From the NCBI RefSeq assembly GCF_016802725.1, contig NC_052668.1, positions 12,407,001 through 12,471,000 on the forward strand: 64,000 nucleotides of DNA, read 5' to 3'. Under the pieces are notes generated by a model. It was not told where the DNA came from, searched no databases, and saw nothing but the letters and a program-made list of their open reading frames with translations. This document shows, in pieces, positions 61,931 to 64,000 of this stretch (the first letter of the stretch is position 1; each line of letters opens with the position of its first letter). Both the position numbers and the translations under genes were made by a program. The stretch comes from Solenopsis invicta. Lineage: Eukaryota > Arthropoda > Insecta > Hymenoptera > Formicidae.

Positions 61931-64000
61931 ACATTACTGATCAAAAGGAATTCATTTCTCTGTTAAATCACACACAGCAAATACAAGATTAGACACGAGT
62001 TTCCGAAACCCGTGAGAACGTTTCGAGAAAAGGAGATGTCTCCTGAGCAACAAGAATGTCTGGTCACCCTATTCATAAGGAACTCGCGCAGACGTGAAAT
62101 AAAGTAAAATAAAAATACTTGCCAATTCCGTCTCTTCTTTCACTTTTGCTCCTTCCAAAGAACGATCGCGAGAGCGATTGTTGGATGCAATAGACTCGAG
62201 ATCGAGGAACGAATGGGGAAAAGGGCGAAGAGAGAGACCGGTAGTGCAGAAAAAAGGCGCAGGAAATAATTTATTTTCCTTTTTGCCGAGAGACGCGCAT
62301 GTCGTTTTTACGGAACGGTGCCTCATTGCTATGCATCGCGTATGAACATCTTCGCAACCACGCGAGTTTTTAATCATGCGGCGTTCGCCGCGCGTCGCGT
62401 CGTCGTCCCGCCACGTGCATGGGCGTACGCGTGCACGTAAAAGGACGCAATTCAGTTTATTAACGCGATCGGCGCGATCCGAGAAGCGGCGGATCCGAAT
62501 CGTTTCTGTATTATTCTCACGTCAAGTTCGTAAAGCGTACGAGTAACTTAACAATAATTTATCGAAAGTCATTTCTCTCTCTGTAAAGTTCGTGCATCGC
62601 TTTTATTATCATTTCTCCTTTTCTCTTTCTAGATGCGCGAGTTCGATTTATCATTTCAATCGAAAACCACGAAATTATGCCGGGCGCGAGATAATCGAAA
62701 ATGGCGGGGATGCCGATGCGCGTTAAGCCTAAACCGGGCCCCGGCTTTCCTTCTTAATGCATACGGTATCCTGCTGCACACGGACGGTATCGCGCAGGGA
62801 TTCTCATTCGGGCCCGGCGGGCCAATTAGGCCGGATGAAATCACGCGGCGCGGCCGCGACGCGTGAGAACCGCGCGCGGCGCGCGGTTTAAGGCGCGAGA
62901 ACTGGTTCCGAGGCCTACCCTGATCGCGGGCATCTCTTCCCAAGGCCCCCGTGTCCCGACGTTAAACGCGGCGTAGATGTTGCGAGAGCTCCTCGGGACT
63001 GCCTGAAATTAAACGTCGGGGACAAGGAGCCCCGGCGAGAGCTCGCCTTTCCTCGGGCCGCGGGCTCTCTCGGGGCCCCATTCGAAACGCGGGCCCTCCT
63101 GGCCTCACTCGCCTCCTCCCCGCCCTCTCGCCCCGCGGCCGATCGACCGCCTCCGCCGCGGCTGTGTCTTTTGCTTTATTTCTTCCTCATCTTCTTCCTC
63201 TTTCCCTTCTCGGTCCGCCACTACTTGGCGAACGCGTTACGAAACGCATCCTCGTAGATCCGAGAGCTCGGAATTTCATGGACGAAAAGGAAAAAAAAGG
63301 GGGCTGCCGCGCGTGTGAAGGTAGTGAATAACGTTTGAGATCGATTGACCGAGATGGGGCACGTAAAACGTACGTTACGATCGGACAGGCTTCATCTATT
63401 ACTGATAATTATTAAGATACTAAATTGATACATGAGCGTTAAGTGGTCTAGTGGAGTGGAATGTTGTTTGCTATCTGGGCCTAGGATCCATCATGTAAAT
63501 TATGAAAAGAATACCTCGAAATGTTTTCATTCGAGAATGAACTATCAGCTAGACGTCAGCGTAATAATTATTGGTAGATTAGACGCGAACGCGTCTCGAA
63601 TTAATCACGCGTCTTGCCAATGCGTTCCGAGGCACATCTCTTCAGGTTGAAAGAGACCTAAATATTTCTCATGGAGCCTCACGATTATATAATTTGAGGG
63701 TTAAGCTCGGTATATTTGTAGGGGGGAGGAATGCGCGCGGGTTATTTGGTGTATAACGAGGAGGAGAGAGACAGAACGGTCTGCGGAATGAAATATCACG
63801 TGCACGGAGTGCGCGCCTCGACCACGCGGTGGTTCTCCATCGTCAAGTGGACAATATCTTCTCGTGTTACGACGACGTTACCGCTGTCGAATAAAACGAA
63901 ACGACGCGCGCGCGCGCACACACAAAGACGCGTTGTAGACCCTCTCCTCCCCTCCGCCCCGTTGGCACGTACCTGAGATATCGCGTTATAATTTGTTGTT
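61931..64000. other. No gene seen; CpG-rich 62.3-63.3 kb
   Basis: CpG- and GC-dense between about 62.3 and 63.3 kb, including a 21-bp palindrome at 62868-62888. A pyrimidine run ending CTAG directly before an ATG at 62633 looks like an acceptor with a 77-codon frame, but no homology is recognised. A (CG)n(CA)n run is at 63905-63924. Confidence 0.4.

Overview
The window reads as nuclear DNA of an insect, most likely a hymenopteran and probably an ant. CpG-rich blocks alternate abruptly with A/T-rich blocks. CT/GA, CG, CA, ACG and GCA microsatellites are frequent, many short terminal-inverted-repeat (TIR) elements are present, and there is almost no coding sequence. The species call is inference. 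The insect call rests on one exon whose translated N-terminus matches the Akap200/MARCKS-like family. Nothing bacterial, viral or CRISPR-like was seen.

The only confidently recognised coding exon is on the minus strand at 6340-6650. It holds 77 nt of 5' UTR plus the first 78 codons of an Akap200 (A-kinase anchor protein 200) homologue, with a good acceptor upstream and a CAG|GTAAGC donor downstream. Its partner coding exons would lie left of base 1. All sequence right of 6650 is upstream of this exon, so it is either a long 5'-UTR intron plus promoter of Akap200 or intergenic DNA. CpG-dense blocks at about 18.4-20.7 kb and, less clearly, 10.0-11.9, 15.5-16.7, 54.1-55.2, 59.8-60.4 and 62.3-63.3 kb are the candidate promoter or 5'-exon locations. 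A second minus-strand open stretch at 4293-4784 ends at a stop followed by AATAAA and looks like a terminal exon of an unrecognised, possibly transposon-related gene inside the Akap200 intron.

Layout: 1-4.3 kb, no gene, one degenerate TIR element. 4.3-6.65 kb, exon-like stretch and Akap200 exon. 7.26-7.71 and 12.54-12.94 kb, two copies of a Harbinger-like MITE with 3-bp target duplications. 12.08-12.94 kb, three different MITEs side by side. 18.4-20.7 kb, CpG- and CT-rich block. 22.1-24.5 kb, A/T-rich repeats. 27.89-28.31 kb, a long foldback element. 34.2-35.3 kb, an ~0.9 kb repeat inside a TIR element, with an inverted second copy at 51.3-52.1 kb. 41.13-41.90 kb, hAT-like remnant containing a mariner-like MITE. 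53.1-53.9 kb, a three-layer nested insertion. 58.25-58.95 kb, a second hAT-like element containing another MITE and a (CG)n(CA)n tract. 61.3-61.9 kb, a tRNA-like, SINE-like repeat cluster.

I found no convincing new multi-gene system. The observations most worth a second look are a donor-like site 13 nt before the Akap200 start codon, the phase-compatible exon at 4293-4784, and the nested and inverted transposon structures.
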